Under the pieces are notes generated by a model. The model worked only from the letters and a program-made list of their open reading frames with translations. It ran no database searches and was not told where the DNA came from. Shown one piece after another: positions 24,394 to 33,856 of a stretch of 64,000 nt of DNA (position 1 is the stretch's first letter; each line of letters opens with the position of its first letter). The stretch is taken from positions 16,627 to 80,626 of the forward strand of contig JAPUJT010000057.1 of the NCBI GenBank assembly GCA_027296055.1, written 5' to 3'. A program made the translations under genes and the position numbers. The stretch is from Planctomycetota bacterium (GTDB lineage Bacteria > Planctomycetota > JAPUJT01).

Positions 24394-26478
24394 GTGGACG
24401 TGGCGGAACAAGTCGAGATAGCCCGACCGGCCCAGAGCGCCATGGGTGCGAACGACTACCTGAGAGTGCTGATCAAGCACATCGGACTGATCCTCGGGAT
24501 CTTCCTGATCTCGGTCACCCTGTTCGTGATCTGGGCCTCCCGAGCCACGAAGGTCTATCGGGCGGAGGCGCGGCTTCACGTATACCAGAGGAGCCCACGC
24601 CTCGTCTCGATAGAAGAGGTCCTTCCGATGGACCCCGGCCGCTCCGCGTACCACAAGACCCAGGTGGAGATCATCCGGAGCCGCAAGATAGCGGGAGCGG
24701 TCTACCGGAAGCTCCACCTGGATGAGGATCCGATCTTCAAGGGACAGCTCGATCCGATCCAGAGTTTTCGCTCGGGGATCGAGGTTCGCCCGAAGAAAGA
24801 TACGGGGATCATCGAGGTGGCCTACAAGGGAGTGGAGCCGGAAAAGATCACCGTATGGGTCCAGGAGATCATCGAGGAGTACCTCACCTACAACGCCTCC
24901 CTTCGCCGGACGACCACCGCCGGGGCGGAGCAGAAGCTGAAAGACATCCTCCCCGACCTGCAACGCAAGTTGAGCGAGAAAGAGAAGGATGTGGCGGATT
25001 TTCACCGAGAGCACGACATCGTCACCTTCGAGAAGGAGCTCAATATCCTCCTCGAACGCATGCAGCGGCTCGATGGGAAGCTGGCGGACACGCTGAAGGA
25101 TCTGGCCGCCCTCGCTGCCTCCTGGGAGACGATCGAGAAGGTCCGGAGGGAGGCTGGAAATATCCAGGCCCTCCCCGTCCTGCGAACCAGCCGGGCCGTC
25201 CAGGACCTCCGGGCCCAGGAGAGGGAGGCGGCCGGGGCCCTGGCCGACGCCAAGACGAAGTACATAGACAGCAAGAAGAACCGCAAGCTCGACTCCTTCA
25301 AGACCCGGTTGAGCGAGATCCGGGGCGCCCTCGACCGGGAGGTCGAGATCGTCCTCGACGCCGTTCGCACCGAATACGATCAAAAACTCAGCGAGGAGCA
25401 GAAGCTGGAGGACCGGATCTCGGCGGCGAAGAAGCGGGCACAGGAGCTGGAGTCGCTGACTACCGAGTACCAGGTAAAGACGGCGGCTGTGGAGAGATAC
25501 AAGCGCCTCCACGAGGATTTCTCTTTCCGGGCGAAGGAGATGGAAAGCTCCGCCAGCCTCGACCTGAACAACGTGGTCGTGCTCGACAAGGCCGAGGTCC
25601 CCAAGATCCCCATCTGGCCCCGCAAGGGGCTCATCGTCTTCCTCGGCGCCCTTCTCGGGGCTATCGGGGGGATCGGCGCCGCCTTCCTCATCGAGTTCCT
25701 GGACGAATCCGTCCGTACCGTCGAGGACGTCAATACCTCCCTGAAGCTGCCGGTTCTCGGCTACGTCCCGCGCATCTCCGGCAAAGCGGGAGATGTGACG
25801 GGGCGCGACCTGATATCTCACAGGGAGCCGAAGAGCACGATCAGCGAGTACTTCCGCACGATACGCACGGGTCTCCTCTACTCTCATCCGAACGGGGGGG
25901 TGAAGAGCCTCATCGTGACGAGCGCGGGGCCGAAGGAAGGCAAGACGACGAACGCGATCAACCTGGCCATAACCCTCGCGGCGGGAGGGAGTCGTGTCCT
26001 CCTGGTGGACGGGGACCTGCGCCGCTCGCGGATTCACAAGGCCTTCGGCGCGAACAACGACCGGGGTCTGGCCACCTACCTGGCAGGGGAGGCGGACTTC
26101 GATGAGGTCGTGTTCAAGGAAACCGGCGTGCAGAACCTCTGCCTCGTCACCAGCGGTCCCATTCCGGCCAACCCGGCCGAGATGCTCGGGACGGATCGGA
26201 TGTTGACGTTCATGAAGGAGGCGGCCGAGAGATTCGATCGGGTGATCATCGATACCCCTCCGGTCGTCGCCGTCACGGATGCCTGTGTTCTTGCGTCGAT
26301 GGCCGACGGAGTGATCCAGGTCGTCGGCTCCGCCAAGATCTCCCGTAAGGTCCTCGAGAGGGGCAAGGCCCAGCTGTCCGCCGTGGGCGCTCGCATCCTG
26401 GGCGTGATCCTGAACGACGTCCGACTCACGAGGGACGGCTACGGCTACTATCGTGGCTACTACAGCCAAGATCATTAG
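24394..26478 (+). CDS. Polysaccharide co-polymerase fused to tyrosine autokinase (Wzc-like BY-kinase)
   Basis: A 694-residue protein. It has a Wzz domain with a membrane helix (about 28-48), a long periplasmic coiled coil (about 180-370), a second helix (about 407-430) and a cytoplasmic BY-kinase. Walker A is GPKEGKTT (512-519), Walker A' VLLVDGDLRR and Walker B VIIDTPP. The C-terminus carries a tyrosine cluster (YGYYRGYYSQDH), the usual autophosphorylation site. It controls polymer length and export with the OPX protein. GTG 24394 is preceded by GAGGAGTGGA. Confidence 0.93.
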   Translation: MDVAEQVEIARPAQSAMGANDYLRVLIKHIGLILGIFLISVTLFVIWASRATKVYRAEARLHVYQRSPRLVSIEEVLPMDPGRSAYHKTQVEIIRSRKIAGAVYRKLHLDEDPIFKGQLDPIQSFRSGIEVRPKKDTGIIEVAYKGVEPEKITVWVQEIIEEYLTYNASLRRTTTAGAEQKLKDILPDLQRKLSEKEKDVADFHREHDIVTFEKELNILLERMQRLDGKLADTLKDLAALAASWETIEKVRREAGNIQALPVLRTSRAVQDLRAQEREAAGALADAKTKYIDSKKNRKLDSFKTRLSEIRGALDREVEIVLDAVRTEYDQKLSEEQKLEDRISAAKKRAQELESLTTEYQVKTAAVERYKRLHEDFSFRAKEMESSASLDLNNVVVLDKAEVPKIPIWPRKGLIVFLGALLGAIGGIGAAFLIEFLDESVRTVEDVNTSLKLPVLGYVPRISGKAGDVTGRDLISHREPKSTISEYFRTIRTGLLYSHPNGGVKSLIVTSAGPKEGKTTNAINLAITLAAGGSRVLLVDGDLRRSRIHKAFGANNDRGLATYLAGEADFDEVVFKETGVQNLCLVTSGPIPANPAEMLGTDRMLTFMKEAAERFDRVIIDTPPVVAVTDACVLASMADGVIQVVGSAKISRKVLERGKAQLSAVGARILGVILNDVRLTRDGYGYYRGYYSQDH

Positions 26479-26520
26479 ACCGCGCCCGGACGGAACCTTC
26501 GGTCCCGGAGCTTCTTCTCC

Positions 26521-29211
26521 GTGAAGCAGGCGGCGGGGCTTCCCGGCGCCCGGCCCGGCGCGCTGCCCGACACTCCACATATCGAGAGGCTGGCAGATAC
26601 GGGGATCGCTCTCCTGCTGATCCTCCTCATGGTCTACCTTCCGGCCTCGAGCGGGTCCGTTGGCGTCGAATCCAGCGCAGTGCTGGGCCTCCTCTGCCTC
26701 GTCGCCATCGTCCTCTTCGCCCTGCCACGTCTCCTCGGTCCCCCTGGCAGGTACCCGCCGCTAAGACCCCATCTCTGGATCGTAGGTCTGCTCCTCGCCG
26801 TCGTCGGCCTCGCCGCGCTGCAGATTCTCCCTCTCCCCTGGGGATGGATCAGGACGGCTCGCCCCTCGCAGGCATCGCTCTTCGAGTCCCTCGGCGTCGG
26901 AGGACAGCCGACCCCGATGTCGGTCTACCCGTTTCACACGAAGCTCGGCCTCTACCAGCTCCTGGCCGCGTCCGTCGCCTTCCTCATCGGGGCCTTCTGG
27001 GTCCGTCGGATCACACAGGTCCACCTCATCCTCGTGACCTACGTGGTCGTGGCGTCTGCGGTGGCCCTTTACGGGATCATCCAGGTCTTGTCGGGAGATC
27101 AGATCCCCTTCTATCAGTTTGCCACACACCCCTCCGGAGGCAGGGCGCGGGGGCCGTTCGTCAACCCGAACCACTTCTCCGGTTATCTGGAGATGGCGGC
27201 GCCGATCGCCATGGCCCTTCTATTCTCCCGGTCCCGGATCATTCCAAGGTGGGGCCCTAGCCCCGGGACGGCCGCAGGTGCATCGGGCCAAGCCGGAAAG
27301 TCCACGCTGATCCTCTTCGCCTTCTCTCTGATCGGCGCGGGAGTGCTCCGATCCCTTTCTCGCATGGGCGCGCTCTCCTTCGTCTGCGCCCTTGGCGTTC
27401 TCGCGCTCCTTCTGCGCGGGAAGAGGCAGCGTAGTCTTCTCTGGCTCGGTGCGGGCCTCCTCTTCGTCGGGGGGCTCGTCATCTTCGCCCGGCACGGGTC
27501 GGTCTTCAGCCGGCTGAGCCACCTCTTCAGCCGCGGCGAGGCGATCGAGCGAGTGGTGCCATGGCGGATGGCGGTGGACGTGGCGCGTGACTACCCAGGG
27601 ATCGGGAGCGGACTGCGGACGTTCCAGGATATCTCGGCTCGATATCAGCCCGCGGAAATCCCGGGCTGGTACGCCGAGTCACACAACGACTACCTGAATC
27701 TACTCTCCGACCTCGGGATCCTCGGAGCCGTCTGCTTCGGGGCGCTGGCGCTCCTCTGGTTCATGAGAGTGAGGGATGGGTGGAAGGCGATCTCCCCGGA
27801 GCGGGGCCCGCTCCTCGCCGGCTGCATGGCATCCATCTTCGCCATGCTCCTTCACGAGATGGCCGATTTCAATCTGCAGATCCCATCGGGAGCGTTTCAC
27901 TTCGCCCTTCTCGCCGGACTCGCCGTGTCGATTCCGCGACTCTCGGGACCGGTGGCCGGCGGTTCCCCCCCGGGATCGGGGAGGCGGGCGGTGGTGGGCG
28001 GACTCCTCCTTCTGGGAGTGGGTTGGGCCGGCACCGGGATGGTGAAGATGTGGCTCGCGGATCGCCTCCTGCGGAAGGGGGGAGAGGAAAACCTGCTGAG
28101 GGCGGAATCCCTGGATCGGAGTCGCTCGGATGCTCCTCACCGTCGGGGCCGTCTTCTGGAAGATCGGGGCGAGACGGTAGAGGCGGAGCGGGCCTTTCTC
28201 GAGGCGGTGAGGAGAAATCCGCTGTCTGGAAGGTCCCACTACAAGAGCGGAGTGCAGCAGGTGAGGCTGGGACGATGGGAAGGCGCGGTGGAACGATTTC
28301 GCAGGGCGCTGGAGGTCTCACCCAACAATCCGGACATCCTGGAACGGATCGCGATGTATCGACTCCACTGGTGGCTCGAGACGACCCCGGGGAAGGGATC
28401 GGAGAAAGACCTTCGATCCGTTCTGGCCGATCTTCGACGGGCGGGCCTCCTCGATGCCGCAAGGTGCAAGCCGATCCTGGAGAGGCTCGCCGCTGTCCTG
28501 GAGTCCGTCGATGCGCTGCGATCCGGTCGTCCGGAGACGGGAGCGGGGCATCGCGCCCTGGGCGAGGTCTTGATGGGGAAGGAACGGTGGCGAGAGGCGA
28601 CGGAAGAGCTCCAGAAGTGGGCGGCCCTGGCGCCGCCGAGGGAGAGATCGCGGGCTCTTCTCGCCGTCGGGGAGGCACGGGCTCGGGATGGCGACTTCGA
28701 CGGAGCGAGGCGCGCTTTTCTGCTGGGGTCCGCGGAGACCTCGAACAGGAGGCGTTTTCTCAGGGAGGCCTATTCGCGTCTGCTCGCCGCCGGCGCGATC
28801 GAGGCCGGACTCCCTCTCTGGCGGCGCCTGAACGAGGACCCATCGTTGCGGGATGAAGCGCGGCTCCTCGAAGCGAGAACTCTCATCCGACTGGGCCACT
28901 CATCTCGCGCTGGGCCGATCCTGATGGAGTTGAGGAAAGGGCTGCTGGGATCGGAGGCGTCATTCCTGTTGTTCCGGATCGAAGATGAGGCGGGGGCCCC
29001 GAGGTCTGCTGAAATTTACCTTCGAGAGGCGATAGAGAGCCGGCCCCGTGACGCTTCCCTCCGCTATCATCTCGCCCTCAATCTCGAGAAACAGGGCAGG
29101 ATCCGGGAGGCCCTTCTGGAGGCGGAGGATGCGACGCGATTGTCGCCGGGAGACGCGGCCTATTCCGGGAAGCTGAAGCAACTCCTCTACAGGCTGGCCG
29201 ACGGAGATTGA
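26521..29211 (+). CDS. O-antigen ligase/polymerase (Wzy-WaaL) family membrane protein with C-terminal TPR domain
   Basis: An 896-residue protein. The N-terminal ~500 residues have about 12 transmembrane helices and the family signatures FVNPNHFSGYLEMAAPIA and ESHNDYLNLLSDLGILG, typical of O-antigen ligase/polymerases that join sugar units. The C-terminal ~370 residues are helical TPR-like repeats (AERAFLEAVRRNPLSGRSHY; WEGAVERFRRALEVSPNNPD; SAEIYLREAIESRPRDASLR). Last gene of the exopolysaccharide operon, 42 bases after the kinase gene. It probably polymerises the exported polymer. No glycosyltransferase lies in this window. Confidence 0.88.
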   Translation: MKQAAGLPGARPGALPDTPHIERLADTGIALLLILLMVYLPASSGSVGVESSAVLGLLCLVAIVLFALPRLLGPPGRYPPLRPHLWIVGLLLAVVGLAALQILPLPWGWIRTARPSQASLFESLGVGGQPTPMSVYPFHTKLGLYQLLAASVAFLIGAFWVRRITQVHLILVTYVVVASAVALYGIIQVLSGDQIPFYQFATHPSGGRARGPFVNPNHFSGYLEMAAPIAMALLFSRSRIIPRWGPSPGTAAGASGQAGKSTLILFAFSLIGAGVLRSLSRMGALSFVCALGVLALLLRGKRQRSLLWLGAGLLFVGGLVIFARHGSVFSRLSHLFSRGEAIERVVPWRMAVDVARDYPGIGSGLRTFQDISARYQPAEIPGWYAESHNDYLNLLSDLGILGAVCFGALALLWFMRVRDGWKAISPERGPLLAGCMASIFAMLLHEMADFNLQIPSGAFHFALLAGLAVSIPRLSGPVAGGSPPGSGRRAVVGGLLLLGVGWAGTGMVKMWLADRLLRKGGEENLLRAESLDRSRSDAPHRRGRLLEDRGETVEAERAFLEAVRRNPLSGRSHYKSGVQQVRLGRWEGAVERFRRALEVSPNNPDILERIAMYRLHWWLETTPGKGSEKDLRSVLADLRRAGLLDAARCKPILERLAAVLESVDALRSGRPETGAGHRALGEVLMGKERWREATEELQKWAALAPPRERSRALLAVGEARARDGDFDGARRAFLLGSAETSNRRRFLREAYSRLLAAGAIEAGLPLWRRLNEDPSLRDEARLLEARTLIRLGHSSRAGPILMELRKGLLGSEASFLLFRIEDEAGAPRSAEIYLREAIESRPRDASLRYHLALNLEKQGRIREALLEAEDATRLSPGDAAYSGKLKQLLYRLADGD

Positions 29212-29360
29212 CCTGGCTTTGAGCAGTTTCGGGGCCTCTGTCTTCCATCCCCCCCCTCAAGCTATTCCCACGGCTGGTCGAAAAGACCATTACGTGCTCT
29301 GGATATGTGCCGGCCCTCCGATCGGACCGGAGAGCGCCAGGGGGGGAAGGGCCGCCCAGT

Positions 29361-29389
29361 TTGTCAAGATTGCGACCTCGTCCTATACT
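29361..29389 (+). promoter_or_regulatory. Promoter of the sigma-54 response regulator gene
   Basis: TTGTCA (29361-29366), a 17-base spacer and TATACT (29384-29389) in the 272-base gap after the exopolysaccharide operon. Suggests the regulator has its own transcript. Confidence 0.55.
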
Positions 29390-29483
29390 TGGGTCGAGGA
29401 ACGAAGGCGAAGGGGGAGAGGGCCTCCGCTCAGAATCTGCTAGATCGAGTCACGCGAGGTGGGGGGGAGGATCCCTGCAACCT

Positions 29484-30842
29484 ATGACAACGTCGATGAT
29501 GATGACGGTTCTCATCGTGGATGACGAGGAGGCGATGCGGGACATCGGCTCCCGCATGGTGGCTTCCCTCGGTCATCGCGCCGAGACGGCCCGGGACGGA
29601 GAGGAAGCCCTGCGCCGGGTGCGTGAGGAGGGATTCGATCTCGTCCTCGCCGATCTTCGGATGCCGAGGAAAGACGGTATGGACCTGCTCCGGGAGATCA
29701 AGGAGTTCGATCCTCGGATCGAGGTGATCATGGTCTCCGGTTTCGGCACGATCGAATCGGCCGTCGAGGCGATCAAACTCGGGGCGTCGGACTACGTGAC
29801 CAAGCCCCTGCAGGCGGAAGAGCTGAAGAAGAAGCTCGAGCGGACACTGAAAAACCGTCAGCTCAGCATGGAGAACCGTTACCTCAAGAATCTCCTGAAG
29901 CATAAGAACGGGTCCCGCTGTCTGATCGGAACCTCTCCGGGAATGCAGACGGTCTTCAGCCTGATCGCCAAGGTGGCGGGGAACGGTTCCACCGTTCTGA
30001 TCGAGGGAGAGAGCGGCACCGGCAAGGAGCTGGTAGCGCGGGCGATTCACGACACCGGCCCGCGAAGCAGCGGACCCTTCATCCCCGTGCACTGCGCAGC
30101 CATGACACAAACGGTGATCGAGAGCGAGCTGTTCGGCCATCGAAAGGGCGCGTTCACGAACGCCTTCTCCTCCAAGGAGGGGCTCTTCAAGGTAGCGAAT
30201 GGCGGAACGCTCTTCCTGGATGAGGTCTCCGAGATCCCCCCGGAGACGCAGGTGAAGCTTCTCCGCGTCCTGCAGGAGAAGGAGATCCGTCCCGTCGGGG
30301 ACACCCGCACGATCCGTATCGATGTTCGCGTGATCGCAGCCACGAACCGGAATCTCGATAAGGCCGTCCAGGACGGACAGTTCCGGGAGGATCTCTTCTA
30401 CAGGCTCAATGTCGTCCCGATCCTGGTCCCGCCACTCCGGGACAGACCGGACGACATCCCCGTCCTGATCGACCACTTCCTCCGGGAGCGCAACTCGGAT
30501 CGCAAGCGATTCAGCGGGCTGTCGAAGAAGGCGATGAAGATCTTCCTCGCCTACCCCTGGCCGGGGAACATCCGGGAGCTGGAGAACTGCATCGAGCTCT
30601 TCTTCGCCCTCGGCGCGGGGGGGACGATCGATGTCGAGGATCTGCCCCCGCACCTCTTCCAGAAGGTCAGGACGCCTCTCCAGATGACCTGGGACAAGGC
30701 CCCCAATCTGAAGGAGCTAGAACGGGCCGCGATCGAGATGGCCCTCCGCGAGAACCAGAACGACGTCCTCGCCGCCGCCCACCAGCTCCAGGTGGGCAAG
30801 TCCACCCTCTACCGCAAGATCAAAGAGTACAAGCTCCGCTAA
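29484..30842 (+). CDS. Sigma-54-dependent response regulator (NtrC family) with GAFTNA loop
   Basis: A 452-residue protein. The receiver has acidic residues DDEE and phospho-acceptor Asp57 (LVLADLRMP), with Lys in VTKPL. The AAA+ domain has Walker A GESGTGKE (about 175) and Walker B GGTLFLDE. The C-terminal Fis-type helix-turn-helix is LAAAHQLQVGKSTLYRKIKEY. The sigma-54-contact loop reads GAFTNA (222-227) rather than GAFTGA. No kinase is adjacent. Location right after the polysaccharide operon suggests, but does not show, that it regulates it. Nearby ATGs at 29496-29502 are alternatives; ATG 29484 was taken. Confidence 0.93.
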   Translation: MTTSMMMTVLIVDDEEAMRDIGSRMVASLGHRAETARDGEEALRRVREEGFDLVLADLRMPRKDGMDLLREIKEFDPRIEVIMVSGFGTIESAVEAIKLGASDYVTKPLQAEELKKKLERTLKNRQLSMENRYLKNLLKHKNGSRCLIGTSPGMQTVFSLIAKVAGNGSTVLIEGESGTGKELVARAIHDTGPRSSGPFIPVHCAAMTQTVIESELFGHRKGAFTNAFSSKEGLFKVANGGTLFLDEVSEIPPETQVKLLRVLQEKEIRPVGDTRTIRIDVRVIAATNRNLDKAVQDGQFREDLFYRLNVVPILVPPLRDRPDDIPVLIDHFLRERNSDRKRFSGLSKKAMKIFLAYPWPGNIRELENCIELFFALGAGGTIDVEDLPPHLFQKVRTPLQMTWDKAPNLKELERAAIEMALRENQNDVLAAAHQLQVGKSTLYRKIKEYKLR

Positions 30843-30975
30843 CTCCCTCCCGGGCGCCGATCACAAAGTCTCCGGAATTGTCTCCCCCCCGTCACGCGGT
30901 TTTCGTGTCTAGATGTCCAGGTGCAATCCTGTCATCCTCGTGTGTGGTTCATGGCCTACATTGGGAGGAATAGTC

Positions 30976-31845
30976 ATGGTGCGGCGAATTGTTGGTGTCG
31001 TTGCGGGCCTGGTCGTCGTGGCGTTGATGCTGGTGATCACGGGGACCACGAGCGGTCAGGAGAGGGCGTCCGATCCGGGGGGGGCACAGCCGAAGAAGGA
31101 CGCGATCGGAGAGAAGGTCCTCAAGCTCCTCGAGATACGGGGAGGGGGGCGTCCCCTCGAGGAACAGATATTGAAGGAAATCAGGGCGAGCCTGGGAGCC
31201 GGGCCCGGTGCTTTCTTGGAGGCGCTGATAAAGGACGAAGAGATCGAGAAGCTGAAGAGCAGATACATTTCCATCTTCAAGGGACAGTTCTCCGAGGATG
31301 AGATCGATCAGCTTCTTGCATTCTACGAGACTCCCATCGGCCGGAAGCTGGCCAGGCGACAATCGACGATTTCCCAGCATACCCGCGCCGCCATGCAGGC
31401 CTGGACCGAGACCCTCATGCCCCGTCTCATGGAGAAGATCGATGATCCCGACTTTCCCCCGGGGGATGGCCCCTATGGGCCGGTCATGGAAAAGCTGCTC
31501 AAAGCGCGGCGGAGAGGCAACGAGACGTCAGCCATCGGGGCTCTGAGGACGATCGCTTCCGTTCAGGCGCAGTTCCGGGAGGGGGACCGCGAAGGGGATT
31601 CCGCCCTGGATTACGCCACGAACATTGCCGAGCTCAGCAACGTCGGTCTCATCGACAACGTCCTCGGGACCGGCACGAGGAGCGGCTACATCTTCACGGT
31701 ATCGGGCAGCACGTATGAGTGGTTCGCTGCCGCCACCCCGATCTCCGAGAAGACCGGGAAGCTCAACTTCATCGTGTGTACGGATGGTGTGGTGCGATTC
31801 GCGGGCCGTGGGGCGGCCAACTGCACTTCAGCGGCGATCCAGTAG
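30976..31845 (+). CDS. Secreted DUF2059-like protein with C-terminal pilin-like domain
   Basis: A 289-residue protein with a signal sequence (RRIVGVVAGLVVVALMLVITGTTSG). The middle part resembles DUF2059 (FSEDEIDQLLAFYETPIGRKLA). The C-terminal part (ETSAIGALRTIASVQAQF, then SGYIFTVSGSTYEWFAAATP) resembles the globular domain of type IV pilin-like proteins that usually follows an N-terminal pilin helix, which is missing here. ATG 30976 has GGGAGGA eight bases upstream. It stands alone between the sigma-54 regulator and the convergent MetE-like pair. Function unknown. Confidence 0.72.
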   Translation: MVRRIVGVVAGLVVVALMLVITGTTSGQERASDPGGAQPKKDAIGEKVLKLLEIRGGGRPLEEQILKEIRASLGAGPGAFLEALIKDEEIEKLKSRYISIFKGQFSEDEIDQLLAFYETPIGRKLARRQSTISQHTRAAMQAWTETLMPRLMEKIDDPDFPPGDGPYGPVMEKLLKARRRGNETSAIGALRTIASVQAQFREGDREGDSALDYATNIAELSNVGLIDNVLGTGTRSGYIFTVSGSTYEWFAAATPISEKTGKLNFIVCTDGVVRFAGRGAANCTSAAIQ

Positions 31846-31876
31846 TCGTTCGGGGACGTCTCGAAGTGACCGGGAT

Positions 31877-32851
31877 CTAAAGGCTCGCGCGGACGGCGCG
31901 GGTGGCGGCGACCATGACCTCGAGCTTCTTCTCCGCCTCCTCTTCGGTGCGGGTCTTGAGGCCGCAATCGGGGCTGATCCAGACCTTCTCGATCGGCAAG
32001 ACGCCGATCGCCTTGCGAATCCACCCCTCCACCTTGGCGGTATCCTCCACCTTGTGAGTGTGGACGTCGAGGACGCCGACGGAAACCCCCTTCGTGAAGG
32101 GGACCTCGCGGATCCGATCGAGCAGATCGAACTCGCTGTTGACGAATTCGAGGTCGAAGATGTCGATCGGCAGCTCGAGGATTTTCGGATAGATCTTGTC
32201 AAAGTCGCCGTAGCAGACGTGCGTCAGAGTCGTCGCCTTCAGGCCGTCGACGACGATGCCCATCGCCTCGATGGCGACGTCCATCTCCTCCGGTCGGGTC
32301 GAGATCGCCGGCTCGTCGACCTGGATGAACTTCGCCCCCGCCTTCTCCAGCTCGACCGCCTCCGCATGAAGCTGTTCGGCCATGGCCAGCATGGCGTCTC
32401 GGCGTGACGAGTAGTGCTCATCGAACGACCAGTCGACCATCGTGTAAGGCCCGGTGAAGATCGCCTTCATGGGCTTTGACGTGAGCTCTTGCGCGAATCG
32501 GAACATCTCGACGGTCAGGGGGCGCGGCCGTCCGAGGCGTGACTTGATGATCGGCTTTCTGTAGTACCGATTTCCGTAGGAGCGTACCAGTCCGCTCACG
32601 CTCATCCCGTCCAGCTTCTCGGCGAAAAACGTGGCCATGTCTCCCCGGTCAAACTCGCCATCCACGAGGATGTCCAGCCCCACCCGCTCCTGCATCGCCA
32701 CGCACTCGCGCGTGGCCTTCCGCTGCAGGTCCTTCAGATCCGCTTCGGTGGCCTTGCCCTTTCGCACGGCCGAGCGGGCCTTTTTCAGGTAGTCCGGCTT
32801 GGGGAACGACCCGACCGTCGTGGTCGGCAAGAGTCCCAGATCATTGGGCAT
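31877..32851 (-). CDS. Stand-alone MetE-core methionine synthase-like protein, zinc ligands intact
   Basis: A 324-residue protein corresponding to one barrel of cobalamin-independent methionine synthase (about 750 residues in E. coli). The zinc ligands that activate homocysteine are present: His211 and Cys213 (THVCYG), Glu235 (DLEF) and Cys296 (PDCGLKTR). Short 'core' MetE proteins of this kind are known as folate-independent methionine synthases, often using a corrinoid methyl donor. It overlaps the end of its paralogue by 11 bases, with the paralogue upstream, so they are co-expressed in the same order as the two halves of MetE. Confidence 0.85.
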   Translation of the reverse strand: MPNDLGLLPTTTVGSFPKPDYLKKARSAVRKGKATEADLKDLQRKATRECVAMQERVGLDILVDGEFDRGDMATFFAEKLDGMSVSGLVRSYGNRYYRKPIIKSRLGRPRPLTVEMFRFAQELTSKPMKAIFTGPYTMVDWSFDEHYSSRRDAMLAMAEQLHAEAVELEKAGAKFIQVDEPAISTRPEEMDVAIEAMGIVVDGLKATTLTHVCYGDFDKIYPKILELPIDIFDLEFVNSEFDLLDRIREVPFTKGVSVGVLDVHTHKVEDTAKVEGWIRKAIGVLPIEKVWISPDCGLKTRTEEEAEKKLEVMVAATRAVRASL

Positions 32852-33815
32852 TCTGGTTGACCATCCTCACCCCCCTGCAGAGGCTGCTCAGCTTCTCGCG
32901 GGCCTGTTCCCGTGGCAGGAACTCGAGCCCGAAGCTCGGGTTGAGATAGAGCCGGTCCGCCGGCACGCGTTCCAGGAGCCTCTTCGTATCGCGAGCGACG
33001 TCCTCCGGGGTTTCCAGAAGGGTGTTGCGTCCATCCACGATCCCGGCGGCGAGACCGATCGGAAAATCGCTCTTCTCGATGAGGGACCAGTTCCGGTCGT
33101 TTGTCGTGAAGTCCAGTCCCAGGACGTCGAACCCGCTCTCCAGCAAGGAGGGAAGTATCCCGTCGACGTCCCCGAAGTAGGTATACAGGGCCTTCTTTCC
33201 CTTCAGTCCTTCGAGCAGGATCGGCGCCGCCTCCGAGAAGACCGAGACACTGTCCTTGTCCCTCACCAGGGCGGGCTCGTCGAACTGCACCATGGCCGCG
33301 CCGGCCTCCTCGAGGGCGCGGGCCTCCTCGTTGAGGGCCCTGGCGAGGTCCTTGACCAGACTCGTTCCGTTGGAGTAGTGACGGTCGACGGAGAGTCGGG
33401 CGAGGGTGAAGGGTCCCGTGAGGACCGCCTTCACCGGCTTGGTCGAGTGCTCGATGGCGAACTTCAGGTCCCGCACCAGGATCGGCTCCTTCCAGCGAAC
33501 AGGACCTTCCACCACCGGCTGCCGATAGTAGGTGTTCGTGTCGAAGTACCGGATGAGCCCCGAGATCGAGAATCCGTCCAGGCCCCGCGCGAGCGGCGTT
33601 TGAGCATCCTGCCAGCGGATATGACCGTCGGTGACGATATCGACCCCGGCATCGATTTGCTCCTGGATCACCTCGACGGTGACATCATCGGCGACCTTGG
33701 CCAGTTCCTTCTTGGTGATCTTTCCCTTGTCGAAGCTCGTGATCGCGCTGCGGAGCCTCCCCGGGGCGGGTAGATTGGGAATCTTCGGGTAATTGCCAAC
33801 GACGGTGGTCCACAT
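32841..33815 (-). CDS. MetE-like paralogue lacking all zinc ligands
   Basis: A 324-residue barrel homologous to the next gene and of identical length. The zinc positions read Tyr211, Tyr213, Asp235 and Phe295 instead of His, Cys, Glu and Cys, so it cannot activate homocysteine in the usual way. It keeps VQFDEPAL and VLTGPFTLARLS of the family. It could act as a separate N-terminal-domain equivalent (methyl-donor binding) for the catalytic partner. ATG 33815 was chosen: GGAGG lies seven bases upstream and the family start (TTVVGNYP) follows at once. A longer frame to 33872 runs into an inverted repeat. Confidence 0.82.
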   Translation of the reverse strand: MWTTVVGNYPKIPNLPAPGRLRSAITSFDKGKITKKELAKVADDVTVEVIQEQIDAGVDIVTDGHIRWQDAQTPLARGLDGFSISGLIRYFDTNTYYRQPVVEGPVRWKEPILVRDLKFAIEHSTKPVKAVLTGPFTLARLSVDRHYSNGTSLVKDLARALNEEARALEEAGAAMVQFDEPALVRDKDSVSVFSEAAPILLEGLKGKKALYTYFGDVDGILPSLLESGFDVLGLDFTTNDRNWSLIEKSDFPIGLAAGIVDGRNTLLETPEDVARDTKRLLERVPADRLYLNPSFGLEFLPREQAREKLSSLCRGVRMVNQNAQ

Positions 33816-33856
33816 CTGCTTGCCTCCGGCGCCCCGGATCCTCCGTAACCATGCAG

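Noticed and set aside
24361..26580. Minus-strand open frame of 739 codons opposite the Wzc-like kinase
   Set aside because: Antisense shadow; the plus strand has a full BY-kinase with all motifs.
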